A stretch of 64,000 nucleotides of DNA, from assembly GCF_011759505.1 (NCBI RefSeq), contig NZ_JAAOYO010000002.1, positions 558,001 through 622,000 of the forward strand, in the 5' to 3' direction. A program made the position numbers and the translations under genes. The stretch is from Curtobacterium salicis. Its GTDB lineage: Bacteria; Actinomycetota; Actinomycetes; Actinomycetales; Microbacteriaceae. Shown here in pieces: positions 32,244 through 39,604 of this stretch. Position 1 is the stretch's first letter. Each line of letters starts with the position of its first letter. A model generated the notes under the pieces. That model did no database searches. It saw nothing but the letters and a program-made list of their open reading frames with translations, and had not been told where the DNA came from.

Positions 32244-32530
32244 GCACGGACCATTCCGTACTTACTGATGCCGACCCAACAGGCTTTCTGCCGCGACCAG
32301 GAGTTGACACGGGCGACGTTCCCGAGCTTGATCTGACCGTTGCGGAGGACGTTGAAGTGCTGCGCGCTGCCGCATCCGGTGTAGTTCTTCCCCTGCGACT
32401 GCGTGATCTGCCCCCAGCACGCCGCGGCTTCGGCGCCCGGCGCTGTCACAGCGTCGACTGCGACTCCAGCGCTCATCAGCGTTCCGACGAGTGCGAGTCC
32501 GAGCATCACCTTCGTGATCACCATGTTCAT
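32240..32530 (-). CDS. Secreted three-cysteine peptide P2
   Basis: A 96-residue precursor with a strong AAGGAGAGAG site before ATG 32530. A clear signal peptide (ITKVMLGLALVGTLMSAGVA, end around AEA) gives a mature part of about 60 residues. It starts ACWGQITQSQGKNYTGCG and continues AQHFNVLRNGQIKLG, NSWSRQKACW and KYGMVRA. The cysteine spacing equals P3 and P4. The 111-base gap upstream probably carries its own promoter, with the shared motif TGTCATATGTCGA. The stop overlaps lipoprotein L2. Confidence 0.82.
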   Translation of the reverse strand: MNMVITKVMLGLALVGTLMSAGVAVDAVTAPGAEAAACWGQITQSQGKNYTGCGSAQHFNVLRNGQIKLGNVARVNSWSRQKACWVGISKYGMVRA

Positions 32531-32641
32531 CTCTCTCCTTCACCAACTCATTCGGCGTGTTGTTCGACATATGACACTCTGGTGAGTGAGCGCAGCAGAG
32601 ACAGCGAAAGTCGAATCGCCACTGTGGGCGACGACCGCGCC

Positions 32642-33268
32642 TCACGGCGTCCGCCAGAGGCCGAGCGGATCAAGCTGGCACTGCTTCGCCGCCACGTCGT
32701 ACTCCGGGAACGAGAACACCCCCGCGTCGTACTCGGCCCGCCACTTCCGCTCGCTGTAGTCCTTGCCGACCAGCCCGGCCTTCTGCAGGCACCTGACGGT
32801 GATCGCGGCCTCGTCCTGCTTCTGCGGGTTCCGACGCGTCTCCTCGAAGAGCATCGTCACGTACTGGTCGTACCGCTCCTCGCAGGCACGGAGGACCGGG
32901 TCGGACCGCTCGAAGAAGTCATCCGGGTACTTGCCGTCGCGGGACTCCAACTCGAACCCGCCGTCCGTGGCGTACGCGATGTCGAGCCCCGACTCCCCCA
33001 GGCACTGCCGGACGTGGTGGTGCGCGTCCTCGAGCTCCGCCGGCGTGATCTCGCCATCACGGAGGATCGCTGCCTCGTACGAGGAGACGCCGTGCTGCAG
33101 CGCATCGCGGAACTCGTCCACCCACGGCCCGGTGGCCGTCAGCGATCTCGCGTCGGACGTCGATGCGGCTCGTCGCTGCTGACCTCCGGTGCACCCGGCG
33201 AGACCGAGCGAGACGACGGCCGCGCAAGCGATGACCGCCATCACGCGGCCGTGCTCGCGACGACGCAT
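32642..33268 (-). CDS. DPLGLW-type lipoprotein L1 (pair of peptide P1)
   Basis: A 208-residue lipoprotein with lipobox GLAGC (about 26). Shared blocks are TGPWVDEFRDAL, YEAAILRDGEI, QCLGESGL, CEERYDQYV, VRCLQKAGLVGKDYSERKW, FSFPEY and CQLDPLGLWRTP. A longer central segment (DGKYPDDFFERSDPVLRA) distinguishes it. G+C is higher than in L2-L4, as for its partner P1. The ATG at 33268 follows the P1 stop with no gap (TAGATG). The function is unknown. Confidence 0.82.
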   Translation of the reverse strand: MRRREHGRVMAVIACAAVVSLGLAGCTGGQQRRAASTSDARSLTATGPWVDEFRDALQHGVSSYEAAILRDGEITPAELEDAHHHVRQCLGESGLDIAYATDGGFELESRDGKYPDDFFERSDPVLRACEERYDQYVTMLFEETRRNPQKQDEAAITVRCLQKAGLVGKDYSERKWRAEYDAGVFSFPEYDVAAKQCQLDPLGLWRTP

Positions 33269-33547
33269 CTACTTCGCCGTCATCCCGTACGAGACGACGT
33301 TCGCCCAGCAGGCGTTCTGTGTCGAGTACTTGCCGCGCCCGACCCACGCACCGTACTTCGACTTCGCGTTCTTGATCGCGTCCCAGTGCCTGGCCGACGA
33401 ACAGGTGTTGTTCTTGCCCTTCCAGATGCTGACCGAGCCGTAGCAGGCCGCCGCCTCTGCCCGGGGTGCGGTCGCGGCGTCGAACGCCAGGGTGCCGCTG
33501 AGGAGCGTGCCGACGACTGCTGCGCCGAGGACCAACTTCGTGATCAT
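33269..33547 (-). CDS. Secreted three-cysteine peptide P1 (divergent member)
   Basis: A 92-residue precursor. ATG 33547 has a GGAAGGA site. The signal peptide is ITKLVLGAAVVGTLLSGTLA, ending near AEAAA. The mature part of about 58 residues keeps the plan but differs in detail: ACYGSVSIWKGKNNTCSS, ARHWDAIKN, YSTQNACW and SYGMTAK. It is the first gene of the block, facing the NodA-like gene. A direct-repeat element lies in the shared 137-base gap. Confidence 0.82.
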   Translation of the reverse strand: MITKLVLGAAVVGTLLSGTLAFDAATAPRAEAAACYGSVSIWKGKNNTCSSARHWDAIKNAKSKYGAWVGRGKYSTQNACWANVVSYGMTAK

Positions 33548-33608
33548 CCGAGTTCCTTCCCTCGCCACGAGCTCTCTCGTGGACGGCGCCACGGTAGGGC
33601 GACCGGAC

Positions 33609-33638
33609 TCCGGAATGCCAGTTGTCGGTATCCGGAAT
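33609..33638. promoter_or_regulatory. Direct repeats TCCGGAAT, 22-base period
   Basis: Identical octamers at 33609-33616 and 33631-33638 lie two helical turns apart in the gap between peptide P1 and the NodA-like gene. A -10-like TACCGT for P1 lies just downstream on the minus strand without a good -35. This is the layout of an activator-dependent promoter (LytTR/response-regulator style). Confidence 0.5.
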
Positions 33639-33684
33639 ACAGACACCCTCAGCGGGCTCGGCGGTTCCCGGGCAGGATGGTCGG

Positions 33685-34251
33685 ATGAGCGAAGACATCC
33701 GGTGGGAGGTGGTCGAGGAGAGCGCGCTGTCGCTCACCGACCACGAGGCGATCGCGGCGATGCTGGCGCAGGCGTTCCCGAGCTGGTCGCACTGGTACGT
33801 CGGCGGTCGGAGCTGGGCCGGCATGCAGCCCGAGCGTCGGGTACTCGGCCGGACCGAGGACGGCGTCGTCCTGGCCCACGTCGGCATCCGCCGGATGTTC
33901 GTCACGGTCGGGGGCGAGGACGTCCTGGTCGGCGACACCGGCCTGGTCGGTGTCTCGCCCCGCCTGCAGGGCTCCGGGGTGGGTCGCGAGCTGATGGAGC
34001 GCGTGCACGACGTGCTCGACGGGCTCCGCGTGCCGTACGGCTTCCTCGGTGCGGGCGAGGACCGGATCCCCTTCTACGCCCACATGGGCTGGCACGAGTT
34101 CCCCGAGGCGGTGGGCACTTTCAGCGCCTTCACCGCGGACGGTGCCGGCGTCGTCGAGACCGAGCAGGGCGGCTGGATGGTCCGTCCGGTGACGGCCCGG
34201 CTCGAGGACTGGCCGGAGGGTCCGATCCTCCTCAACGGCCAGCAGGTCTGA
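33685..34251 (+). CDS. NodA-like N-acyltransferase (GNAT fold)
   Basis: A 188-residue protein. ATG 33685 is chosen since IRWEVVEESALSLTDHEAI aligns with the NodA N-terminus. Further matches to rhizobial NodA are GRSWAGMQPERRVLGRTEDG, AHVGIRRMFVTVGGEDVLVGDTGLVGV, PRLQGSGVGREL, and the WPEGPILLNG ending. NodA acylates the free amine of a chitooligosaccharide backbone. Whether this protein does so is unknown, as no nodB or nodC partner is adjacent. A general GNAT acetyltransferase is the cautious alternative. It is followed by a 21-bp hairpin. Confidence 0.82.
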   Translation: MSEDIRWEVVEESALSLTDHEAIAAMLAQAFPSWSHWYVGGRSWAGMQPERRVLGRTEDGVVLAHVGIRRMFVTVGGEDVLVGDTGLVGVSPRLQGSGVGRELMERVHDVLDGLRVPYGFLGAGEDRIPFYAHMGWHEFPEAVGTFSAFTADGAGVVETEQGGWMVRPVTARLEDWPEGPILLNGQQV

Positions 34252-34331
34252 GGGGCCCCGTCCCGACGCGCCCGACCACGGTCGCCGAGCGGTCGGGCCG
34301 CGTACGCCGGCCGGCGAGCCAGCAGATCACA

Positions 34332-34376
34332 GACGGGAGGCGCGGTGCGAGTCGAACTCGCACCGCGCCTCCCGTC
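34332..34376. terminator. 21-bp perfect hairpin between convergent genes
   Basis: Arms 34332-34352 and 34356-34376 with a 3-base loop. They carry GACGGGAGGCGCGG, a variant of the recurrent 12-mer. It terminates the NodA-like gene and catalase. Confidence 0.85.
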
Positions 34377-34388
34377 CGTGTCCGGCGA

Positions 34389-35894
34389 CTACGCCTGGAC
34401 GGCGACCTTCTCCGGGTCCTCGTTCGAGCCCGGCGCGCTCGGCGCGACGGCCGCGCGCACGCGGGCGCCGAGGTCGGGGTCGACGCTCGTCCAGTAGGCG
34501 AAGACGCGCTCGCGCAGGTCGTCGCGCGTCACCTTGGAGACGTGCCCGGCGATGTTGCCGACGAGACGCTCACGTGCGGCGTCGTCGAGGACCTCGCGGT
34601 AGAGCGTGCCCGCCTGGCCGAAGTCGTCGTCCTCGGGGTGGAGGGTCGCGGCGGAACGCTGCAGCGCACCGTCGGACTCCCAGCCGGGGGCGTCGTCCGT
34701 GGCGGTCGGGTCAGCGTGTGCACCACCGAGCGAGTTCGGCGCGTACACGGGGACTTCCGACTTCTGGAAGTCGAAGCGCATCCCGCCGTCCTTCGAGTAC
34801 GAGTGCACCTCGTTCTTCGGGGCGTTCACCGGCAGCTGGGCGTGGTTCGTGCCGACGCGGTAACGGTGGGCGTCCGCGTAGCTGAAGATGCGCGCGAGGA
34901 GCATCTTGTCGAGGCTCGCCGCGATGCCGGGCACGAAGTTCGAGGGGGCGAAGGTCGCCTGCTCGATCTGCGCGAAGTAGTTCTCCGGGTTGCGGTTGAG
35001 CTCCATCGTGCCGACCTCGATGAGGGGGTAGTCCGCGTGCGGCCACACCTTCGTCAGGTCGAACGGGTTGAAGCGGTAGCTGGCGGCGTCCTCGTAGGGC
35101 ATGACCTGCACCGCGAGGGTCCAGCGCGGGTTGTCCCCACGCTCGATCGCTTCGTGGAGGTCGCGGATGTGGAAGTCGGCGTCCTCACCGGCGATGCGGT
35201 CGGCGTCCTCCTGCGTCAGCGTCGCGTGGCCCTGCTCGGTGCTGAAGTGGTACTTCACCCAGAAGCGCTCGCCGTCGGCGTTGATCCACTGGTAGGTGTG
35301 CGACCCGAAGCCGTCCATGTGGCGCCAGCTCGACGGCAGGCCGCGGTCGCCCATGAGCCACGTGACCTGGTGCGCCGACTCGGGCGACAGGGTCCAGAAG
35401 TCCCACTGCATGTCGTGGTCGCGGAGGTGCGAACCCGGCAGGCGCTTCTGCGAGCGGATGAAGTCCGGGAACTTGATGCCGTCGCGGATGAAGAACACCG
35501 GGGTGTTGTTGCCGACGAGGTCGTAGTTGCCCTCGCTCGTGTAGAACTTCAGCGCGAAGCCACGGGGGTCGCGCCAGGTGTCCGGGGAGCCCTGCTCACC
35601 GGCGACGCTCGAGAAGCGGGCGAGCATCTCGGTGGTCTGACCGGGCTGGAGGAACGCGGCACGCGTGTACTGCGAGACGTCGTGCGTGACGGTGAAGGTA
35701 CCGAACGCCCCGCCGCCCTTCGCGTGGACGACGCGCTCCGGGACGCGTTCGCGGTTGAACTGGGCGAGCTTCTCGACCAGGTAGTGGTCGTGCAGGGCGA
35801 TGGGGCCGTCGGCGCCGACTCCCATGGAGTGCTGGTCGCTGGAGACCGGGGCCCCGCTGTTGGTCGTGGTGGTGGGCGTGTTCTGGTCGGACAC
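34389..35894 (-). CDS. katA: Monofunctional haem catalase (clade KatA type)
   Basis: A 501-residue haem enzyme that dismutates hydrogen peroxide. GTG 35894 is chosen for the AGGAGGAACC site and the usual short disordered N-terminus. The active-site His is in [13 protein letters not shown] (about 57), the Asn in [15 protein letters not shown] (about 132) and the haem-ligand Tyr in [14 protein letters not shown] (about 343). [13 protein letters not shown] is typical. A flexible C-terminal part of about 130 residues resembles small-subunit catalases. A Fur-family regulator gene lies 29 bases upstream on the same strand, so the pair likely forms a peroxide-responsive operon. Confidence 0.95.
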   Translation of the reverse strand: MSDQNTPTTTTNSGAPVSSDQHSMGVGADGPIALHDHYLVEKLAQFNRERVPERVVHAKGGGAFGTFTVTHDVSQYTRAAFLQPGQTTEMLARFSSVAGEQGSPDTWRDPRGFALKFYTSEGNYDLVGNNTPVFFIRDGIKFPDFIRSQKRLPGSHLRDHDMQWDFWTLSPESAHQVTWLMGDRGLPSSWRHMDGFGSHTYQWINADGERFWVKYHFSTEQGHATLTQEDADRIAGEDADFHIRDLHEAIERGDNPRWTLAVQVMPYEDAASYRFNPFDLTKVWPHADYPLIEVGTMELNRNPENYFAQIEQATFAPSNFVPGIAASLDKMLLARIFSYADAHRYRVGTNHAQLPVNAPKNEVHSYSKDGGMRFDFQKSEVPVYAPNSLGGAHADPTATDDAPGWESDGALQRSAATLHPEDDDFGQAGTLYREVLDDAARERLVGNIAGHVSKVTRDDLRERVFAYWTSVDPDLGARVRAAVAPSAPGSNEDPEKVAVQA

Positions 35895-35923
35895 GGTTCC
35901 TCCTATTTGGAACGTAGGTTCGG

Positions 35924-36391
35924 TCAGGATGGCTCGGGTCGGTTCGCAGTCACGGCGTCGGTCTCGACATCGCTCTGCTCGGCTGCCGCACACTGCTCGC
36001 AGATGCCCCAGTAGGTGACCTCTGCGGTGGTGACGGCGAAGCCGTGGGTCTCGGACGGCGTCAGGCACGGCGCGTGGCCGACGGCGCAGTCCACGTCACC
36101 GATCGCGCCGCACATGGTGCAGACGATGTGGTGGTGGTTGTCGCCCGTCCGCCGTTCGTAGCGGGCCGGGCTGCCCGCCGGTTCGATGCGGCGCACGAGT
36201 CCGGCGCCGGTCAGCGCGGCGAGGACGCCGTAGACCGCCTGGTGACTGGTCGTCGGGAGTTCGGCGGCGAGCGCCGTGACCAGGTCGTCGGCGGTGGTGT
36301 GCGGGCGGGTCTCGATCGCCCGGAGGGCGGCGAGGCGCGGCGCGGTGACGCGCAGGCCGGCTCCGCGGAGCAGTTCGGTGTCGTCGACCAT
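35924..36391 (-). CDS. Fur-family regulator (FurA/PerR-like)
   Basis: A 155-residue regulator. ATG 36391 has a GAAGGG site; a longer ATG start at 36430 lies within the likely operator. The winged helix (residues 5-80) contains [14 protein letters not shown] and [21 protein letters not shown]. The metal region has HHHIVCTMC (about 98-106) and a second CxxC in GICEQC (about 142), the structural zinc site. The linkage to catalase suggests a peroxide-sensing FurA/CatR role, as in mycobacterial furA-katG, rather than iron homeostasis. Confidence 0.9.
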   Translation of the reverse strand: MVDDTELLRGAGLRVTAPRLAALRAIETRPHTTADDLVTALAAELPTTSHQAVYGVLAALTGAGLVRRIEPAGSPARYERRTGDNHHHIVCTMCGAIGDVDCAVGHAPCLTPSETHGFAVTTAEVTYWGICEQCAAAEQSDVETDAVTANRPEPS

Positions 36392-36404
36392 GCGGAGCCC
36401 TTCT

Positions 36405-36419
36405 CTTGCAGGATTCAAG
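36405..36419 (-). promoter_or_regulatory. Fur/PerR-like operator CTTGCAGGATTCAAG
   Basis: A 15-base element with CTTG/CAAG ends lies 14 bases upstream of the regulator start. It is AT-richer than its surroundings and suited to autoregulation. Confidence 0.45.
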
Positions 36420-36553
36420 ACAATGCCCACTGTACACGGCGGAGGCGGTCCTGCGGGCGACCCATGCGCCTCCCGGAATGCAATGTGTCACGATCCTGTC
36501 GCGATCGGCTGGACCCGGCCTGGGAGGGGTGGAACGACCGGTAGCGTCCAGCC

Positions 36554-37879
36554 ATGTCCATGCAGCAGGCCGACGCGTCGGCGAACACCGCTCAGGACGT
36601 CCGGGGGGCCATCGTGCAGCGGGACCTGGTCGTCGACCTCATCCGGACGGCCTGCGTCGTCCTCGTCGTCATCGTGCACGTCACGATGGTCGGCGTCGGT
36701 TCCGACGCCTCGGGCCTCCGGGTGACGAGCCCGCTGCAGGAACTCCCCTGGTACGTGGCGGCGACCTGGATCGGGCAGGTCATGCCCCTCTTCTTCGTCG
36801 TCGGTGGCTTCGCGAGCGCCGTGGGATGGCGCAGCACCGTCGCACGCGGCGGTGGCCCGCGAGACTGGATCGCGACCCGGCTCGTACGGCTCTACCGGCC
36901 GGCGGTGCCGCTGTTCGCCGTGCTCGCCGTCGGTCTCGGCATCGCGACCGTCCTCGGCACCCCGGCGGACCTGCTCGACGAGCTCGCGTTCGGCATCGGG
37001 TCGCCGCTCTGGTTCCTCGCCGCGTACGGCATCACGCAGTGCTGCGTGCCGCTGATGACGCGGCTGCACGCCACCGCGCCGTGGCGCACCCTGGCGGTGC
37101 TGCTCCTGCTGGCCGCGGCGGTCGACGGCGTCCGGCTCGCCACGGGGGTCGCCGAGGTCGGGCTGCTCAACCTCGGCCCGGTGTGGCTGTTCGCCCAGCA
37201 ACTCGGGTTCCTCTGGGCCGACGGCTGGTTCGCCCGGCGCTCGAAGGTGCTGCTGGCGTGCATCGCGGTCGTCGCCTACGCGGTCCTCGTGCCGATCACC
37301 TCGGTCGGGCTCTGGGCGCCGGACATGTTGCAGGACCTCAACCCGCCGATGCTGCCGCTGGCTCTGCTCGCGGTCGGGCAGGCGTGCCTGGTCCAGCTCG
37401 TGCACGCTCCCCTGACCCGGCTGATGCACACCCGTCCCGCCCAGGCCGTCGTGTTCCTGCTCGGCCGTGACGGCATGACGATCTACCTGTGGCACCTGCC
37501 GCTCTTCATCCTGCTCAACGGCATCGGGCTGCTCGTCGGGCTGCCGTTCCCCGACCCGGGCTCGCGCACCTGGTGGGCCACGCGCGTCGTCGCCGTGGTC
37601 GTGCTGCTCGCCGCCACCCTCGGTGTCGCCCGGGCAGTCCGTCGCTTCGACCGCCCGCTCCCCCGCCTCGTCCCCGGCACGGACCGGCCCGCGTGGCTGA
37701 TCCTCGCGGTCGCAGCACTCTGCACGATCGGCCCGGCGTTCGCGGTGATGCAGCTGCACCTCTCGTTCCCGCTCGCACTCCTCGGAGCGGTCGCGATCCC
37801 GGTCGGGACGTGGCTGCTGAGCACGACCGTCGCGGCTCCGAGCCCGACCGGCGCGGCTCCGGGCGTGCGGACCATGTAG
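36554..37879 (+). CDS. Acyltransferase-3 family membrane protein
   Basis: A 441-residue protein with about 10 membrane segments. The N-terminal RDLVVDLIRTACVVLVVIVHV (about 23-43) holds the Arg and His expected in acyltransferase-3 (OafA/OatA-like) proteins. FFVVGGFASAVGWR (about 80) and DGMTIYLWHLPLFI (about 306) are also typical. The family O-acylates surface glycans or antibiotics on the membrane. The acceptor here cannot be told. It starts 160 bases from the divergent Fur gene. No glycan operon is next to it. Confidence 0.88.
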   Translation: MSMQQADASANTAQDVRGAIVQRDLVVDLIRTACVVLVVIVHVTMVGVGSDASGLRVTSPLQELPWYVAATWIGQVMPLFFVVGGFASAVGWRSTVARGGGPRDWIATRLVRLYRPAVPLFAVLAVGLGIATVLGTPADLLDELAFGIGSPLWFLAAYGITQCCVPLMTRLHATAPWRTLAVLLLLAAAVDGVRLATGVAEVGLLNLGPVWLFAQQLGFLWADGWFARRSKVLLACIAVVAYAVLVPITSVGLWAPDMLQDLNPPMLPLALLAVGQACLVQLVHAPLTRLMHTRPAQAVVFLLGRDGMTIYLWHLPLFILLNGIGLLVGLPFPDPGSRTWWATRVVAVVVLLAATLGVARAVRRFDRPLPRLVPGTDRPAWLILAVAALCTIGPAFAVMQLHLSFPLALLGAVAIPVGTWLLSTTVAAPSPTGAAPGVRTM

Positions 37880-38135
37880 GGATCCTCATCCACCGGAGCC
37901 GGGTCGGGCCTCACGGCCGGAGGAAGATGTCTCCCGCAGCGCGACCACCGGGAGGCACCCCACGCCGTCACCCTCCGAGTTCTGGAGCACCTGGCACGTC
38001 GACCCCCTGGCGGCGGCGCTGCTCGGCGTCGCCGTCGTCGCGTACGGCGCCGGACTCGTCTCCGCCCGACGCCGTGGTGTCCGCTGGCCCTGGTGGCGGA
38101 CCCTGGCGTTCGTCGCCGCGCTCGCCCTGTTCACG

Positions 38136-38837
38136 GTGGTGCAGTTCGGGATCGTCGGCCAGTACGACCGGCAGCTGCGGTGGGCGTTCGTCCTGCGGAT
38201 CGCCGTCCTCTTCTTCGCGGTCCCGACGTTCGCCGCGCTGTCCGGCCCGTTCGCGTTGCTGCGGACGGGAGGCCCCACCCGCCTCGCCGAGACCGCCGAC
38301 GCCGTCCTGCGGTCGCGCCCGGCACGGTTCCTCGGCAACGCGATCGTCTCGCCCCTGGTCGCCCTCGCGCTGTTCTGCGTGATGCTCACCCCGCTGGCGG
38401 CCGTGCTCCGACAGTCCCTGGTCAGCAGCGTGGGGATCACCGTCCTGGTGCCGGTCCTCGGCTTCGGGTTGCTCGCGCCGCTGTCCGAGGTCGGGGTGCT
38501 CCGCTCCTCCGCCTTCGCCACCGCCGAGTTCCTGCTGGCGTTCGTGGAGCTCGTGCTCGACGCGGTACCGGCGGTCGTGATGCGCGTCAGCGACCACGTG
38601 CTGGACGGAGCCGGGCGGGTGGTGCTGCACGTGCCGTGGGCACCGTCGCCGCTGCAGGACCAGCACCTGGCGGGCGACCTACTGTGGTTCATCGCCGAGG
38701 TGGCGGACGTCCCCGTGCTCATCGCCCTCTTCATCCGGTGGCAGCGTTCCGACCGCCGCGAGGCCCGCGAGGTCGACGACCTGACGGACGAGCAGATGGA
38801 CGCGCTGACGCGGGAGCACCTGCAGCGTCGGCCCTGA
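38136..38837 (+). CDS. CtaG/Caa3-type cytochrome oxidase assembly-like membrane protein, 5' end disrupted
   Basis: The clean frame from GTG 38136 gives 233 residues with five or six membrane segments. It ends APSPLQDQHLAGDLLWFIAEV and RWQRSDRREAREVDDL, which match the CtaG_Caa3 family of copper/haem-copper oxidase assembly factors. The same frame continues upstream with coherent family-like sequence (FWSTWHVDPLAAALL, RRRGVRWPWWRTLAF), but no usual start codon is present. A well-placed ATG (37927, after GGAGGAAG) is in another frame. A one-base loss near the CCCC at 37958-37961 would explain this. It contains GGACGGGAGGCC at 38273-38284. Confidence 0.7.
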   Translation: MVQFGIVGQYDRQLRWAFVLRIAVLFFAVPTFAALSGPFALLRTGGPTRLAETADAVLRSRPARFLGNAIVSPLVALALFCVMLTPLAAVLRQSLVSSVGITVLVPVLGFGLLAPLSEVGVLRSSAFATAEFLLAFVELVLDAVPAVVMRVSDHVLDGAGRVVLHVPWAPSPLQDQHLAGDLLWFIAEVADVPVLIALFIRWQRSDRREAREVDDLTDEQMDALTREHLQRRP

Positions 38838-38856
38838 GGGGCGCGGGGCGCGGGGG

Positions 38857-38904
38857 CGCGCGGGCGCGCGGGCGCGCGGGCGCGCGGGCGCGCGGGCGCG
38901 CGGG
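38857..38904. repeat. CGCGCGGG tandem octamer x6
   Basis: Six perfect copies of an alternating CG-rich octamer start 20 bases after the CtaG-like stop. The alternating pyrimidine-purine runs could favour Z-DNA. Confidence 0.95.
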
Positions 38905-39091
38905 CGCGGCGGCGGGAGGTCCTGCCGTGGGAGGTTCTGCCGTCTGGCGCGAGCGGGCGAAAGACCAGGGTCGGCGCGCCTCGAGCCGCGCGGATCTGCC
39001 CGTTCGATCCGCGCGCGGCGTCCACTGCCCGCAGCTCGCCAGCCGGCCCGGCGCGCCAGCCGCACCAGCCGCACCAGCCGCCCCAGCCGGC

Positions 39092-39445
39092 GAGCGGGCG
39101 GAACACCAGGGCCCTACCCGGGCGGGAGGCGCGCTTCCGCCCGCTCACCGACGAACGCCCGTCCCCGTGACCTCTCCGACCCGCGAGCGGGCGGAAGCCC
39201 CGGGTGCCGCAAGCGCAGGGGGCGCGAAACCGCCCGCTCGACGCGGGGCGGGCCTCCCGGCTCTTCCGGGAAGTGCGCGACGCGGCGAGCGGGCGGAATC
39301 CCCCGATGCGGGCGATCCGGGAGGCGCGTTTCCGCCCGCTCGCCGCCCTGCGCCCGCCTCGGCGTCGGCTCACGGGCCGCGCGCGACCGCGAGCGGGCGG
39401 AAGACCCCGGAGCGACGGACGCCAGCGGCGCACTTCCGCCCGCTC
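39092..39445. repeat. Array of four stem-loops with GAGCGGGCGGAA arms
   Basis: Stem-loops at 39092-39146, 39184-39240, 39284-39344 and 39391-39445. Each pairs GAGCGGGCGGAA (11-15 bp) with its complement around 25-35 bases that carry CCCCGG and often GGGAGGCGCG. Starts are 93, 102 and 104 bases apart. They resemble REP/BIME-type intergenic palindromes. Confidence 0.85.
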
Positions 39446-39476
39446 AGCAACCACGCCGGCCGACCGGGACCGCCAG

Positions 39477-39525
39477 ACACCGAGACACCGAGACACCGAG
39501 ACACTCAGACACCCGGGACACCGAG
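39477..39525. repeat. ACACCGAG octamer array
   Basis: Three perfect copies (39477-39500) are followed by degenerate copies to about 39547. Confidence 0.9.
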
Positions 39526-39547
39526 ACACCCAGGCACCTAGACACGA

Positions 39548-39585
39548 CGGAGCCCCGGCCCCTCGTGCGAGGGACCGGGGCTCCG
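39548..39585 (-). terminator. 18-bp hairpin after the MFS gene
   Basis: CGGAGCCCCGGCCCCTCG (39548-39565) pairs with 39568-39585 with one mismatch (a G-U pair on one strand) and a 2-base loop. It lies 20 bases past the MFS stop. Confidence 0.8.
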
Positions 39586-39604
39586 GTGGTGCGGGACGGG
39601 CGGG

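Larger units (their letters stand above)
38838..39604. other. Repeat-rich intergenic island, about 770 bases, no gene
   Basis: It contains, in order, a CGCGCGGG tandem array, a degenerate half stem-loop (38951-39006), an Ala/Pro-like CCAGCCGCA repeat (39046-39090), four related stem-loops (39092-39445), an ACACCGAG array, and the terminator of the MFS gene. Open frames through it are low-complexity products of these repeats. Confidence 0.85.

Noticed and set aside
30156-33547. Peptides as lactococcin 972 family bacteriocins
   Set aside because: The transporter context is similar, but the peptides have three fixed cysteines and lack the Tyr/His/Ser-rich pattern typical of that family.
26819-33547. 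Prophage or integrative element around the peptide block
   Set aside because: No integrase, transposase, tRNA target or direct repeats at the ends were found. Acquisition remains possible but unsupported by mobility genes.
39092-39445. CRISPR array
   Set aside because: The repeats are paired palindromes in alternating orientation with 93-104-base periods. There are no uniform short repeats with unique spacers and no cas genes.
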